Source: Prevotella sp. (GTDB lineage Bacteria > Bacteroidota > Bacteroidia > Bacteroidales > Bacteroidaceae). Taken from it: DNA of 64,000 nucleotides. Position 1 is the first letter of the stretch; each line of letters begins with the position of its first letter. Where the stretch lies: assembly GCA_017443345.1 (NCBI GenBank), contig JAFSNR010000015.1, positions 1 through 64,000 of the forward strand, read 5' to 3'. The notes beneath the pieces were generated by a model. It was not told the origin of the DNA. It searched no databases and was given only the letters and a program-made list of their open reading frames with translations. The position numbers were made by a program, and so were the translations under genes. Of the stretch, positions 15,025-24,130 are shown piece by piece.

Positions 15025-17874
15025 ATGAAAAAACATTTTGTTTGCCTTGCTAATTCTTTTAAGCACGGAGGCCGCTGTATTGCAGGCATTGAAGTTTTCA
15101 TCGATAAAAACAATCAATGGGAAGTCGTCACGAAACAAGACGGAACACCTCAATGGATCCGTCCCTTGTCGAAAGAAACTCCCACAGGTGAGATTCCTGT
15201 AAAGGAGGCTTTTGATATACCGGTATTGTCAATCGTCAGACTTGAGGGTGTTGCTCAATGTCCTTATGCTGCTCAAAGCGAGAATGTCTACTATGAGAAA
15301 ATGACAGTGGTAGAGAACTTGGACAGGTATAATTGTCAGATACTTGATAATAGTCTTGATTTATTTCATCATACCATATTCTATAACACGGGCAAATCAG
15401 TTACATCAGATCTGTTTTGTCATGGTGATTATTCCTTAATGATGATCAAGATTGACGAAGCTGTTCTTTATCTCGACAAATCTCAGGAAAAGAAGAGACC
15501 CCGACTAAGATTTGACTATTATGGCAGTAAATACGATCTACCTGTTACAGATCCCCAGATTTGGGAGCAATTAAAGGTCGGAACAGTTAAATATGGGAGA
15601 TTTTCTAATCTTTATCTTGTCCTGTCATTAGGGCTTGAACATGAGGGTTATCATCATAAGTTGGTGACAACAATTATAGAAGGTTCAAAGACAGAAGAAC
15701 ATAAGATTGAAGAAAATACAATAATAGGGAATGCGTGGGAGTTTGTGGAACACACTGGACGGAGTATCTTCCTGACTGGTAAGGCCGGAACAGGAAAGAC
15801 AACGTTCCTGAAGACGGTTGTGGAGCGAAGTAAAAAACGGATGGTTGTAGTGGCACCAACAGGAGTAGCTGCTATTCATGCGGGTGGTGTGACGATACAC
15901 TCTTTCTTCCAATTGCCTTTTACACCTTTTATTCCTTACGCACAGATTAAGAGCAAATTTGATTTTGGGAAAGAGAAACGGCGTATTATAGCCTCGCTGG
16001 ATTTGCTGATTATTGATGAGATTTCGATGGTGAGAAGCGACTTGCTCGATGCCATAGATTCTGTTCTCCGACGTTTTCGTGACAGATATAAACCCTTTGG
16101 CGGCGTACAGTTATTAATGATAGGCGATTTGCAACAGTTGACACCCGTTGTGACTCCCGAAGAGGAGACCTTGCTGAATAAGTATTACGATACTCCTTAT
16201 TTCTTCGGGTCTAAAGCTCTTCAGCAAATAGACTATGTGACAATCCAACTTGAGAAGGTATATCGTCAGCAGGATGAAATTTTTCTGAGTGTCTTGAACC
16301 ATATCCGCGAAGGTCATCCGACGGCAGAAGATCTCACCTTATTAAATAGTAGGTATATCCCCAAGTTCGTGCCGAAAGACGATGATGGTTATATCCGTCT
16401 GACAACCCACAACCATTTGGCAAATCATTATAATGAGAGTGAATTGGCAAAGCTTCCTTCCCCGTCTTACTGCTACCGTGCTGAGATAAAAGGTTCTTTT
16501 CCTGAATACTCTTATCCTATCAATGAGTTACTTGAGTTGAAAGAAGGCGCTCAGGTCATGTTTGTAAAGAACGACCCGACAGGTAATCACCGTTATTATA
16601 ATGGACGTATAGGTCGAGTCGTGGAGATTGACGAGCAACGAGTATCTGTACTTTGCTCTGGTGATGATGAGGCTATTGAGGTAGAACCCCTGGAATGGGA
16701 GAATGCCCAGTTTACACTCAATCCTGAGACCAAAGAGATTGAAACAAAAGTCCAGGGCGTTTTTCGCCAGTTACCCCTCCGATTGGCATGGGCCATCACC
16801 ATTCACAAGAGCCAAGGTTTGACATTTGAGCGAACAATCATTGATGCCAATCTTTCATTTGCACCTGGTCAGGTCTATGTTGCCTTGAGCCGATGCACAA
16901 CACTTGAAGGTATTGTACTAACTGCACCCATCGAAAAACATGCTATTATCAATGATCAGCGAGTAGATGATTATATTAGTCATCAGGATGAAGAAGCCCA
17001 AAAGAGTATTGCTACCTTGCCTCAGCTGAAGGAAGAGTACTATCGCTATCTGCTACTTGAGCTATTTGATTTCCATGAGATTCTTTATCGCGAGGAGTAC
17101 TTGTTAAGACAGTTGTCGGAGTTCTTTTATCATAGCTTTACTGACATTGTTGAACTGCATAAGCGGGTGCTTGCTGATTACACCAAGAAAGTCATGGATG
17201 TGTCTAGTAAGTGGGTTGCAATGATTCGACAGAAAAGCATAGAGGATCTTCATAAAGAAGAATTCCTGGAGCGTGTACAACGCAGTGCAGACTATTTTGA
17301 AAATGTGCTTGGCAATCTCTTTACCAATCCTTTGGAATTGACAAAACAGGTTCAGAGCAATAATAAGCAAGCGATGAAACGCCTAAGTGAAATCCTGCCA
17401 GAACTTCGCCAAGCGATACTCTCCCGTCGCTATCTAATGTCAAAAATTTCACAAAAAGGCTTTTCCATTAGTAGTTACTTACATGAAAAGCAGTTCTCAC
17501 TTCTAGAAGCCATTGATGAGCAGCAGATCATGAAAGGCCGTCGTGAGCGGAAAGCGAATCCTCCCAAGGAGAAAAAGGAAAAGACTTGGGTTATCAGCTA
17601 CCAGATGTACCAACAAGGCATGAAGCCTGAGGAGATAGCGAAAGAGCGAGGGTTTACTATTGGCACAATTTATGGTCATCTGGCAAAGTATGTCAGTAGC
17701 GGTGACATACTATTATCTGACATCTTGCCTCCTGACCATTATGATGCTATCCAGAAAGCGATCGGTTTAGTTGGGAAGGATGGGGGGCGAACAGCCATTA
17801 AGGACCTCTGCCCCCCAGAAGTTACCTATGGGGAAATCAATCTGGTGCTATTGGCGATGGAACCTCCCTCCTAA
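15025..17874 (+). CDS. Pif1-like helicase with extra N-terminal domain and C-terminal helix-turn-helix
   Basis: 949 residues. The first about 230 residues ('KHFVCLANSFKHGGRCIAGIEV...') form an all-beta, probably OB-like, module that is not part of usual Pif1 helicases; a dual OB-fold domain is my best guess. Then come helicase motifs: Walker A 'GKAGTGKTTF' (about 252-261), 'APTGVAAIHAGGVTIHSFF', Walker B 'LLIIDEISMV', 'GDLQQLTPV', 'YRQQD' and the C-terminal RecD/Pif1 motif 'AWAITIHKSQGLTFE' plus 'VALSRC'. After a long helical segment, residues about 855-895 ('YQMYQQGMKPEEIAKERGFTIGTIYGHLAKYV') form a helix-turn-helix like those at the end of RecQ-type helicases. It probably unwinds DNA or DNA-RNA for the DUF488 partners. 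Its stop overlaps the convergent GH2 gene by 4 bp. Confidence 0.85.
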   Translation: MKKHFVCLANSFKHGGRCIAGIEVFIDKNNQWEVVTKQDGTPQWIRPLSKETPTGEIPVKEAFDIPVLSIVRLEGVAQCPYAAQSENVYYEKMTVVENLDRYNCQILDNSLDLFHHTIFYNTGKSVTSDLFCHGDYSLMMIKIDEAVLYLDKSQEKKRPRLRFDYYGSKYDLPVTDPQIWEQLKVGTVKYGRFSNLYLVLSLGLEHEGYHHKLVTTIIEGSKTEEHKIEENTIIGNAWEFVEHTGRSIFLTGKAGTGKTTFLKTVVERSKKRMVVVAPTGVAAIHAGGVTIHSFFQLPFTPFIPYAQIKSKFDFGKEKRRIIASLDLLIIDEISMVRSDLLDAIDSVLRRFRDRYKPFGGVQLLMIGDLQQLTPVVTPEEETLLNKYYDTPYFFGSKALQQIDYVTIQLEKVYRQQDEIFLSVLNHIREGHPTAEDLTLLNSRYIPKFVPKDDDGYIRLTTHNHLANHYNESELAKLPSPSYCYRAEIKGSFPEYSYPINELLELKEGAQVMFVKNDPTGNHRYYNGRIGRVVEIDEQRVSVLCSGDDEAIEVEPLEWENAQFTLNPETKEIETKVQGVFRQLPLRLAWAITIHKSQGLTFERTIIDANLSFAPGQVYVALSRCTTLEGIVLTAPIEKHAIINDQRVDDYISHQDEEAQKSIATLPQLKEEYYRYLLLELFDFHEILYREEYLLRQLSEFFYHSFTDIVELHKRVLADYTKKVMDVSSKWVAMIRQKSIEDLHKEEFLERVQRSADYFENVLGNLFTNPLELTKQVQSNNKQAMKRLSEILPELRQAILSRRYLMSKISQKGFSISSYLHEKQFSLLEAIDEQQIMKGRRERKANPPKEKKEKTWVISYQMYQQGMKPEEIAKERGFTIGTIYGHLAKYVSSGDILLSDILPPDHYDAIQKAIGLVGKDGGRTAIKDLCPPEVTYGEINLVLLAMEPPS

Positions 17875-20507
17875 TAAGGTGAGATGTTGTTCAGTTCACC
17901 AATCTTACCTTCAACGACGGGGGTGGTCATCAGCTTCTGGAAGTCCTCCAGGGTGATGCGCGTCTTGGGAGCGAAGTCATCAGAAACCATATACTCGAGC
18001 ACGCTGCGATAGAAGGCTCGTCCTTCAGGATAGGAGGTGGCACTTTCGAGATCAGCCATGCAGACGAGCAGTTTACCATTGCCAACGGCAAACTCGAAGA
18101 TAAGACCAAGCTTATGGTTACGTTCGATGTTATCAATCACCTGTACGATAGGTCGATAGTCCTTACCCGTATTGTCGAGCATGAAGGGATGACTGGCCTT
18201 GATGATGGGGAACCACTGCCAGTTGGTATGCATCTGGGTGGGGAAGCCCTTGAAGATGGGATGCTTCGGATCTGTCAGAATACCCAATGTACCAGGAGAA
18301 ACACTCTTCTTATTATTCTCGGCGATGGTCTTGAACATGCGGTAGTTCCAATAATCCGTCTGGAAAAGACCACCTACACAGAGGTCTGAGGCCTCAGGCA
18401 TCAGTAGGACACTCTTACCCTTTTCCAATTGGCTGATAGCCAATGCATCGAGTTCGTTTGTTACTGTCACCATACTCTCCAGCTTGCTCAGATCGCTCCA
18501 GGCAGGATAGGCCCAGAGGTCGTAGGTGTTGTGGTAAGGCACACCGAAATACTCGGTTTCATCGATAGAAAGACAGAGTTGCAGTTGTGTGGGCTTGTCG
18601 AGCTTGCTCAGGCTGATATTCAGTTCCCCAGCCGTGAAGAGTCCTTCAGTAGAAGGCAACTTCATCTCGCCTGAAGCCACACGAAGGGAAGACTCCATCT
18701 GTACCAGTTCCCAGCGGAGAGTCTTGCCATTGAGTGACTGACCACTGTAGTTGGCCACCTGGATCCAGGCATGAATGCCATCCTCAATGGTAAAACAGAA
18801 CTTGTCAGCGACGAGTAGAGGAACTACAGGAGCGCACCACTGACGCCACTCACGCTCTGTGCAGAGTCCCTTCGGATCCATGAAAGCATCGAGGATGCCG
18901 ATGTAGGCAGAGCCCTGTCCTGGGTAATCCTGCAGATCCAGCAATTGGAAACCTGCCATATTCTTCGTGCGCAGATCCATCTCGATATCCTGTTTGTAAA
19001 GCTGTAATGACCAGAGACCACTGGCCTGATGGAAATCCTTGGCCTGATCCAGCATGCCTGCCTTCTCCAAACGAGAACGGAACACCTCCATATTATAAGG
19101 ATAGAGCGTACCCGTGTATTTCTTGATTTCGTCGTAGTCAGGATAGGTCTGGAACTGTGCCGTCTCGTGTGAGATGACAGGTACGGCCTTGGTCCAGGCA
19201 CTTCCCTCTGGGAAAGCCAGTTTGCAGCCTTCCTCGAAGTTCATCATCGTGTTAGGGTAGAAGTGGTTGATCATACCGCCATCAGCAGCATCGGCAAATG
19301 AGAACGAGCCTCGCGTATGAGTGTTGTAGTTTCCCCAACCTTCGCCACCAACACGACAGGTGGTAAAGTAGTCCATACCCTTCTTGACACCCTGATAGCC
19401 CAGATAGTAATTCGATCCGAAGGTGTAGACTTTATCAGGAGCAATCTTGCGGAAGTCTTCGATGAATTCGGCCATTTTGTCGATGCTGCCCCAGAGCTCA
19501 TTGCCAAGGGCGAACATGCGGAAGGACGGATGATGGCCATAGGTACGCAAGATATTCTCACCCTCTTTATGCAGGAAATTCATCAGGAGCGTGTCCTTAT
19601 CGTTGAAATCGCCCCAGAATGGAAGCTCAGGCTGAAGGATGATGCCTAACTCGTCAGCAGCTACAAAGGCGGCCTCTGGTGGACACCAGGAATGGAAACG
19701 TACATGGTTCAGTCCGTAGGCATCGCACGTGCCGAGGTAATCCTTCCACGATTCCACATCCATCGCAACGTGTCCCGTCAGTGGCCAGACGCAGGCGTCG
19801 TGCTTACCACGCAGGAAAATCTGATGCCCGTTGGCATAGAAATGCTGACCCTCAATGTGGAAATCCTTGAAGATAGGGTTTACAGTTGACGGTTTACAGT
19901 TTACAGATGATATGTTTGCGGGTCCAGATTTAGCAGAGTAATCACCTGTAAACAATTCTATGCGGCCTATTATCCCGTTCCAGTTAGTCTGGGTGTCCTC
20001 GGTATATGCATGGCTGCTGGCATAGAGTTGCTCTGGAACGCCACTGGCATTATCCACCATGATGGTAAGTTGGTGCTTGCCTGGCTTCAGGCCTTTGGGG
20101 AGGTTGAAGACCTGAGGAGTAGAGATGTCGTTGGATGTGCCAACGAGTTGTCCATCGATATAGACCTCTGATGGTTTCGTACGCTCCAGGAAGAGGTACA
20201 CGGGCTTACCTTTCCAATTGGCAGGTATCTCTACCTCTCGCTGATACCAGGCCTTACCCTTATACGACCAAGGGCGCGTCAGGTGTGTAGTTTCCTCACT
20301 TTTAGCGGTGAAATCGCCCTTTTTGTTAGTGTCAGTCGTTCCTGGCAGTTGGATGGTTTCTGTTAAAATATCACCAGCCTTAATGGTTCCCTGACGATCC
20401 AAGGCGAATTGCCAGGTACCACTCAGATCGATGCGTTTCGACTGATCCTCTGCCTGAACGCTCAGGCAGAGGACAGTCATTAGTAATAACATAGTTAGTT
20501 TTTTCAT
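17871..20507 (-). CDS. Glycoside hydrolase family 2 protein, apparently lacking the Ig-like middle domain
   Basis: 878 residues with a signal peptide (cleavage near VQAED). The sugar-binding jelly-roll domain ('RPWSYKGKAWYQREVEIP...VYLFLERTKPSEVYIDG', about 30-180) is followed directly by the catalytic barrel ('FLRGKHDACVWPLTGH', 'RFHSWCPPEAAFVAADELGI'). The acid/base Glu is in 'LGNELWGS' and the probable nucleophile in 'ISHETAQF'. GH2 enzymes of this type normally have an Ig-like domain of roughly 100 residues between these parts; here only about 25 residues ('DYSAKSGPANISSVNCKPSTVNP') are present, coded by a TTTACAG repeat tract. Activity is therefore uncertain. It is the last gene of a minus-strand run and converges on the helicase. 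Confidence 0.8.
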   Translation of the reverse strand: MKKLTMLLLMTVLCLSVQAEDQSKRIDLSGTWQFALDRQGTIKAGDILTETIQLPGTTDTNKKGDFTAKSEETTHLTRPWSYKGKAWYQREVEIPANWKGKPVYLFLERTKPSEVYIDGQLVGTSNDISTPQVFNLPKGLKPGKHQLTIMVDNASGVPEQLYASSHAYTEDTQTNWNGIIGRIELFTGDYSAKSGPANISSVNCKPSTVNPIFKDFHIEGQHFYANGHQIFLRGKHDACVWPLTGHVAMDVESWKDYLGTCDAYGLNHVRFHSWCPPEAAFVAADELGIILQPELPFWGDFNDKDTLLMNFLHKEGENILRTYGHHPSFRMFALGNELWGSIDKMAEFIEDFRKIAPDKVYTFGSNYYLGYQGVKKGMDYFTTCRVGGEGWGNYNTHTRGSFSFADAADGGMINHFYPNTMMNFEEGCKLAFPEGSAWTKAVPVISHETAQFQTYPDYDEIKKYTGTLYPYNMEVFRSRLEKAGMLDQAKDFHQASGLWSLQLYKQDIEMDLRTKNMAGFQLLDLQDYPGQGSAYIGILDAFMDPKGLCTEREWRQWCAPVVPLLVADKFCFTIEDGIHAWIQVANYSGQSLNGKTLRWELVQMESSLRVASGEMKLPSTEGLFTAGELNISLSKLDKPTQLQLCLSIDETEYFGVPYHNTYDLWAYPAWSDLSKLESMVTVTNELDALAISQLEKGKSVLLMPEASDLCVGGLFQTDYWNYRMFKTIAENNKKSVSPGTLGILTDPKHPIFKGFPTQMHTNWQWFPIIKASHPFMLDNTGKDYRPIVQVIDNIERNHKLGLIFEFAVGNGKLLVCMADLESATSYPEGRAFYRSVLEYMVSDDFAPKTRITLEDFQKLMTTPVVEGKIGELNNISPY
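19878..19910. repeat. TTTACAG-type repeat tract inside the GH2 gene
   Basis: The tract contains repeated GTTTACAG/GTTGACG heptamers. Its last 22 bp (19889-19910) are identical to 53585-53606, in the intergenic region before the carrier-protein gene. It stands where the GH2 Ig-like domain is expected. Confidence 0.7.
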
Positions 20508-20547
20508 TGGGTCTTCAGTTTATTTTTTGTGGTTCTACTTTTTACCT

Positions 20548-22674
20548 TTATTTCGCATTGATTTCCTTCAGCAGACGGTCTGCCTTGCCCCACGACTCCA
20601 TCATGTAGAGCACGTAGCGGATATCTACACCGATGCAACGGGCGAGCTGCTTGTCGAAGAAGATATCTGACGACAGCGAATCCCAGTTTCCGTCGAAGGC
20701 GAGACCAATGAGTTCGCCTTTGCCATTGAACATGGGAGAACCAGAGTTTCCGCCAGTAATATCATTGTTCGACAGGAAGCAGAGGTGCAGTTTGCCTGTG
20801 GTCTTATCTGTATACTTGCCGAAGTCTTTCTTTGAGAGCAGTTCCTTCATGATAGGCTCTGCCTCGTAGTCGATGATGCCATTCTCGCCCTTCTCCATTT
20901 TCTCCACGATGCTGCTGGCCTCAGTATAGTAGCCTGAGGGCTGTCCTGCGAGCAGGTATTCGCCCACCTGTCCGTAGCTCAGTCGCATGGTGAAATTGGC
21001 ATCCGAGTAGTTGGGCATATCTTCTTCCATGCGCAGCTTGGCAGCACAGAGATAACGCTCCTGAATAGCGATGGAATCGATGGTATTCTCGATGTCCAGA
21101 TTGATGTCCGCAAGGGCAGAGACGAGGCTCTGACCATAGACCACACCTGGATCCTTGTGGTATCCACGCTTGTTCACGTAGATCTTCTTGTCACTCTTCA
21201 TCAGCTTCGACTTCTTGTAGAGATAGTCAGCGAACTTCTGATAGTTGCCTTTGAAGTCATGGTCAATCACATTGTAGAAGTCAGGCTGGTATTTGATTTC
21301 CACTTGCTCACGATAGTTCTTCAACAAGGCAGCGAGGATCTCACGGTCTGTATCGTAATCCCATTCGTCGGAGTTGTTCTTGAACTCCACGTAATAGGTC
21401 TTGGGCTTGCCTTCCTTACCGTTGATGATGGCACCATTCTGCACTCGGAGGGCTCTGCGAGTCATCTCGTCAGTATTCCGACGTCCGAAGGTCTCGTAGT
21501 AGAAGGTGAGGGCACGAGTGGCATTGAAACGCTTCTCGTAGAGCCTCTGCAGCAGGTCGAAGTCGAGCTTGCCCTTCAGGAAGCCCGTAGAGTCCTGCCA
21601 CTGACGGATCTTCTGCTCGTAGGCTGCCTTTTGCTGAATCAGTCCGATGGAATCGATACATTTATTCATACCAATGGAGTTCTTCCAGTAGTTCGAACTG
21701 CTGGCGTATTTCGAGTCGTACTTGATACGGACCGCCTCGTCAGCTCGCATATGGCGCAGCATCACTTCCTGTTTCACCTCGCGTGTCTGATAACGGGGCT
21801 TGTTCTCTGCATCGCGACGTTCCTTGATGCCATAGCTGGAGAGGTAACGGCTTGTAGAACCAGGATAGCCGACTGTCATCGAGAATGAGCCTGGCACGTA
21901 GCCCTGCAGACTGACAGGCGCCCATTTCTTCGGTTTCATCGGCACATTCTTCTCTGAATACTTGGCAGGGCCACCTGTATTGGGATCGACATAGATGCGG
22001 AAGACGCTGAAGTCGCAGGTCTGGCGAGGCCACATCCAGTTGTCTGTCTCACCACCAAACTTACCCATCGATTTGGGCAGGGCAAATACCAAGCGGACGT
22101 CGTGATAGTCGCGATAGGTCGTCAGAAAATACTGGTTTCCCTCGTAGAAAGGCTTGATCTCCACGCGCAGGGTAGAGTCCTGCTTCTCGATATCCTTAAT
22201 CAACACATTCTCGATGGAATCGACGAAATGTCCACGTTCTTCTTCAGTCAGCTTGTTAATCCCCAGCGAGTCGAGATAGGCTGTGATGTCCTTCTGCTCA
22301 ATCATGAAGCTAACGAAGAGGTTCTTATTGGGCAGTTCTTCCTCGTAACTGTTCGACACGAAACCATTCAGCATGTAATCGTGCTCTACAGTGGAGTGCG
22401 AACGAATGGCCTCGAAGCCGCAGTGGTGGTTCGTAAACACGAGTCCATTGGGCGATACCACGACACCTGAGCAATAGCCGCCAAAGTTCACGACACAGTT
22501 CTTAATCGCGTCCTCACTCTGATACAGGGCATTGTAAGGCAGTTCATAGTTTTCCTGCTTCATCGTCTCATAGACCGCATTCGGCAGGTTGTACAGCGTC
22601 CACATGCCTTCATCGGCATGGGCCGTGAGAAGTGAAAGGTGAAAGGTGAAAAGTAAAAACAATAGTTTCTTCAT
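20548..22674 (-). CDS. S46 family dipeptidyl-peptidase (DPP7-like)
   Basis: 708 residues with a signal peptide. Catalytic triad of the S46 family: His in 'VFTNHHCGFEAI' (about residue 83), an Asp in the N-terminal half ('DYHDVRLVFALPKSMGKFGGETDNW'), and Ser in 'GGNSGSPMFNGKGELIGLAFDGNWDS' (about residue 640). After the Ser motif the sequence reads FDGNW; DPP7-type enzymes have Gly there and DPP11-type have Arg, so a preference for hydrophobic P1 residues is inferred. It acts in the periplasm, releasing dipeptides for amino-acid use. The signal peptide core 'FTFHLSLLTAHA' is encoded by a CTTTTCACCTTTCAC repeat tract. Confidence 0.9.
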   Translation of the reverse strand: MKKLLFLLFTFHLSLLTAHADEGMWTLYNLPNAVYETMKQENYELPYNALYQSEDAIKNCVVNFGGYCSGVVVSPNGLVFTNHHCGFEAIRSHSTVEHDYMLNGFVSNSYEEELPNKNLFVSFMIEQKDITAYLDSLGINKLTEEERGHFVDSIENVLIKDIEKQDSTLRVEIKPFYEGNQYFLTTYRDYHDVRLVFALPKSMGKFGGETDNWMWPRQTCDFSVFRIYVDPNTGGPAKYSEKNVPMKPKKWAPVSLQGYVPGSFSMTVGYPGSTSRYLSSYGIKERRDAENKPRYQTREVKQEVMLRHMRADEAVRIKYDSKYASSSNYWKNSIGMNKCIDSIGLIQQKAAYEQKIRQWQDSTGFLKGKLDFDLLQRLYEKRFNATRALTFYYETFGRRNTDEMTRRALRVQNGAIINGKEGKPKTYYVEFKNNSDEWDYDTDREILAALLKNYREQVEIKYQPDFYNVIDHDFKGNYQKFADYLYKKSKLMKSDKKIYVNKRGYHKDPGVVYGQSLVSALADINLDIENTIDSIAIQERYLCAAKLRMEEDMPNYSDANFTMRLSYGQVGEYLLAGQPSGYYTEASSIVEKMEKGENGIIDYEAEPIMKELLSKKDFGKYTDKTTGKLHLCFLSNNDITGGNSGSPMFNGKGELIGLAFDGNWDSLSSDIFFDKQLARCIGVDIRYVLYMMESWGKADRLLKEINAK

Positions 22675-22680
22675 ATCTTG

Positions 22681-24129
22681 TTATCTTTTAAATTTCTTTC
22701 CAATAATGGGCAGGCTTTTCAGCGGGAGATCTTTTTTCACGATGAGGGCCGTGAAGAGGATGATAAGCAGCGTGTTGACTGCCAATGTCAGGATGTCAGG
22801 CCATGAAGCTGGTAACAACTTCATCACGGCAAAAAGCACAGCAGTAGCCACCACGTAGATGGCGATATCTTTCATCGGATAGGGGATGGGGTTCTTCTTC
22901 TGACCTACGAAATAGCTCAGTACCATCGCTGTACCATAACCTGCGACACCTCCCCACGCACAGGCCCAATAGCTGTACTGGGGGATGAAGATGATGTTGA
23001 CGGCGAAGAGCACGAGACAGCCTGTCAATGAGAACCAGGCGCCATAGATGGTCTTGTCGATGAGCTTATACCAGAACGAGAGGTTGAAGTAGATGCCCAT
23101 CATGATCTCTGCTGCCATGACGATAGGAACCACGCCCAGTCCTTCGCGGTAGTTGGCGCCGATGATGTATTGCAACAGCGGCATCCAGCCCACTACACAA
23201 AGGAAGGCCAGCAGCGTGAAGATGATAAAGTACTTCATCGCCGAGGCGTAATACTCCGTCTTATCGGCATCCTTACTCTTGGCAAAAACGATAGGCTCAT
23301 AGGCATAGCGGAAGGCCTGCGTAATCATCGCCATGATCATCGCAATCTTCACGCACGAGCCGTAGTCGCCCAACAGCACATTGGCTTGCGATTCGTCTGG
23401 ATAGACCAGTGGGAAGATGATCTTGTCGGCCACCTGGTTCAGGATGCCAGCGATACCCAGTATCAGGATGGGCCACGAGTAGCCCAGCATCGTGCGCAGC
23501 AGCTGGCCGTCGAACTTCCAATGGATCTTGAACAGATCAGGCACGAAGAACAACGTGATGAATCCTGTACAGAGCAGATTGATGAAGAACACGTAGAATA
23601 CGGACGTCTTGCCCAGCAGCACGAAGTAAATCAGGTTCAGGGCGATGTTCAGGGCGATGAACAGCAGCTTCAGCGAGGCAAAACGGATGGCCCGTTTCTG
23701 GAATCGCAGATAGCTGAAGGGAATCGCCTGCAGGGCATCGAGTGCCACGACGACAGCCATCATCAGCAGATAGTCGGGATGCTCTGAATAGCCTAGCGCC
23801 CCACTGATAGGGCCGATGAAACCGAAGATCAGCAGCAGGAAAATGATGGTCAGCGAACCTACCGTTGCCATCACTGTCGAGAAGACGGTGTCCGACTTGT
23901 AGCGCTCGTCGTTCGCAAAGCGGAACAGCGTTGTCTCCATACCAAAGGTCAGCAGCACCAGGATCAGGGCTGTATAGGCATAGATATTCGTGCTGATGCC
24001 GTAGTCGCCTGTATCGTGGGGCATATAGTAAGTATAGAGTGGCACGAGCAGGTAGTTCAAGAATCTGCCCACGATGCTGCTCAAGCCGTAGATGGCCGTG
24101 TCCTTTGCGAGTGATTTCAGATTTGCCAT
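22681..24129 (-). CDS. Wzx-like oligosaccharide flippase (MOP superfamily)
   Basis: 482 residues from the ATG one nucleotide after the upstream stop; a TTG start 9 nt earlier is less likely. About 12-14 hydrophobic segments are visible. The N-terminal pattern 'SLAKDTAIYGLSSIVGRFLNYLLVPLYTYYM' is typical of polysaccharide export proteins of the MOP superfamily. The probable job is moving lipid-linked sugar units across the inner membrane. No glycosyltransferase genes are adjacent. It sits 6 nt before the S46 peptidase gene and 1 nt after the SpmA/B-like gene, so the run is an operon by spacing. Confidence 0.82.
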   Translation of the reverse strand: MANLKSLAKDTAIYGLSSIVGRFLNYLLVPLYTYYMPHDTGDYGISTNIYAYTALILVLLTFGMETTLFRFANDERYKSDTVFSTVMATVGSLTIIFLLLIFGFIGPISGALGYSEHPDYLLMMAVVVALDALQAIPFSYLRFQKRAIRFASLKLLFIALNIALNLIYFVLLGKTSVFYVFFINLLCTGFITLFFVPDLFKIHWKFDGQLLRTMLGYSWPILILGIAGILNQVADKIIFPLVYPDESQANVLLGDYGSCVKIAMIMAMITQAFRYAYEPIVFAKSKDADKTEYYASAMKYFIIFTLLAFLCVVGWMPLLQYIIGANYREGLGVVPIVMAAEIMMGIYFNLSFWYKLIDKTIYGAWFSLTGCLVLFAVNIIFIPQYSYWACAWGGVAGYGTAMVLSYFVGQKKNPIPYPMKDIAIYVVATAVLFAVMKLLPASWPDILTLAVNTLLIILFTALIVKKDLPLKSLPIIGKKFKR

Positions 24130-24130
24130 T

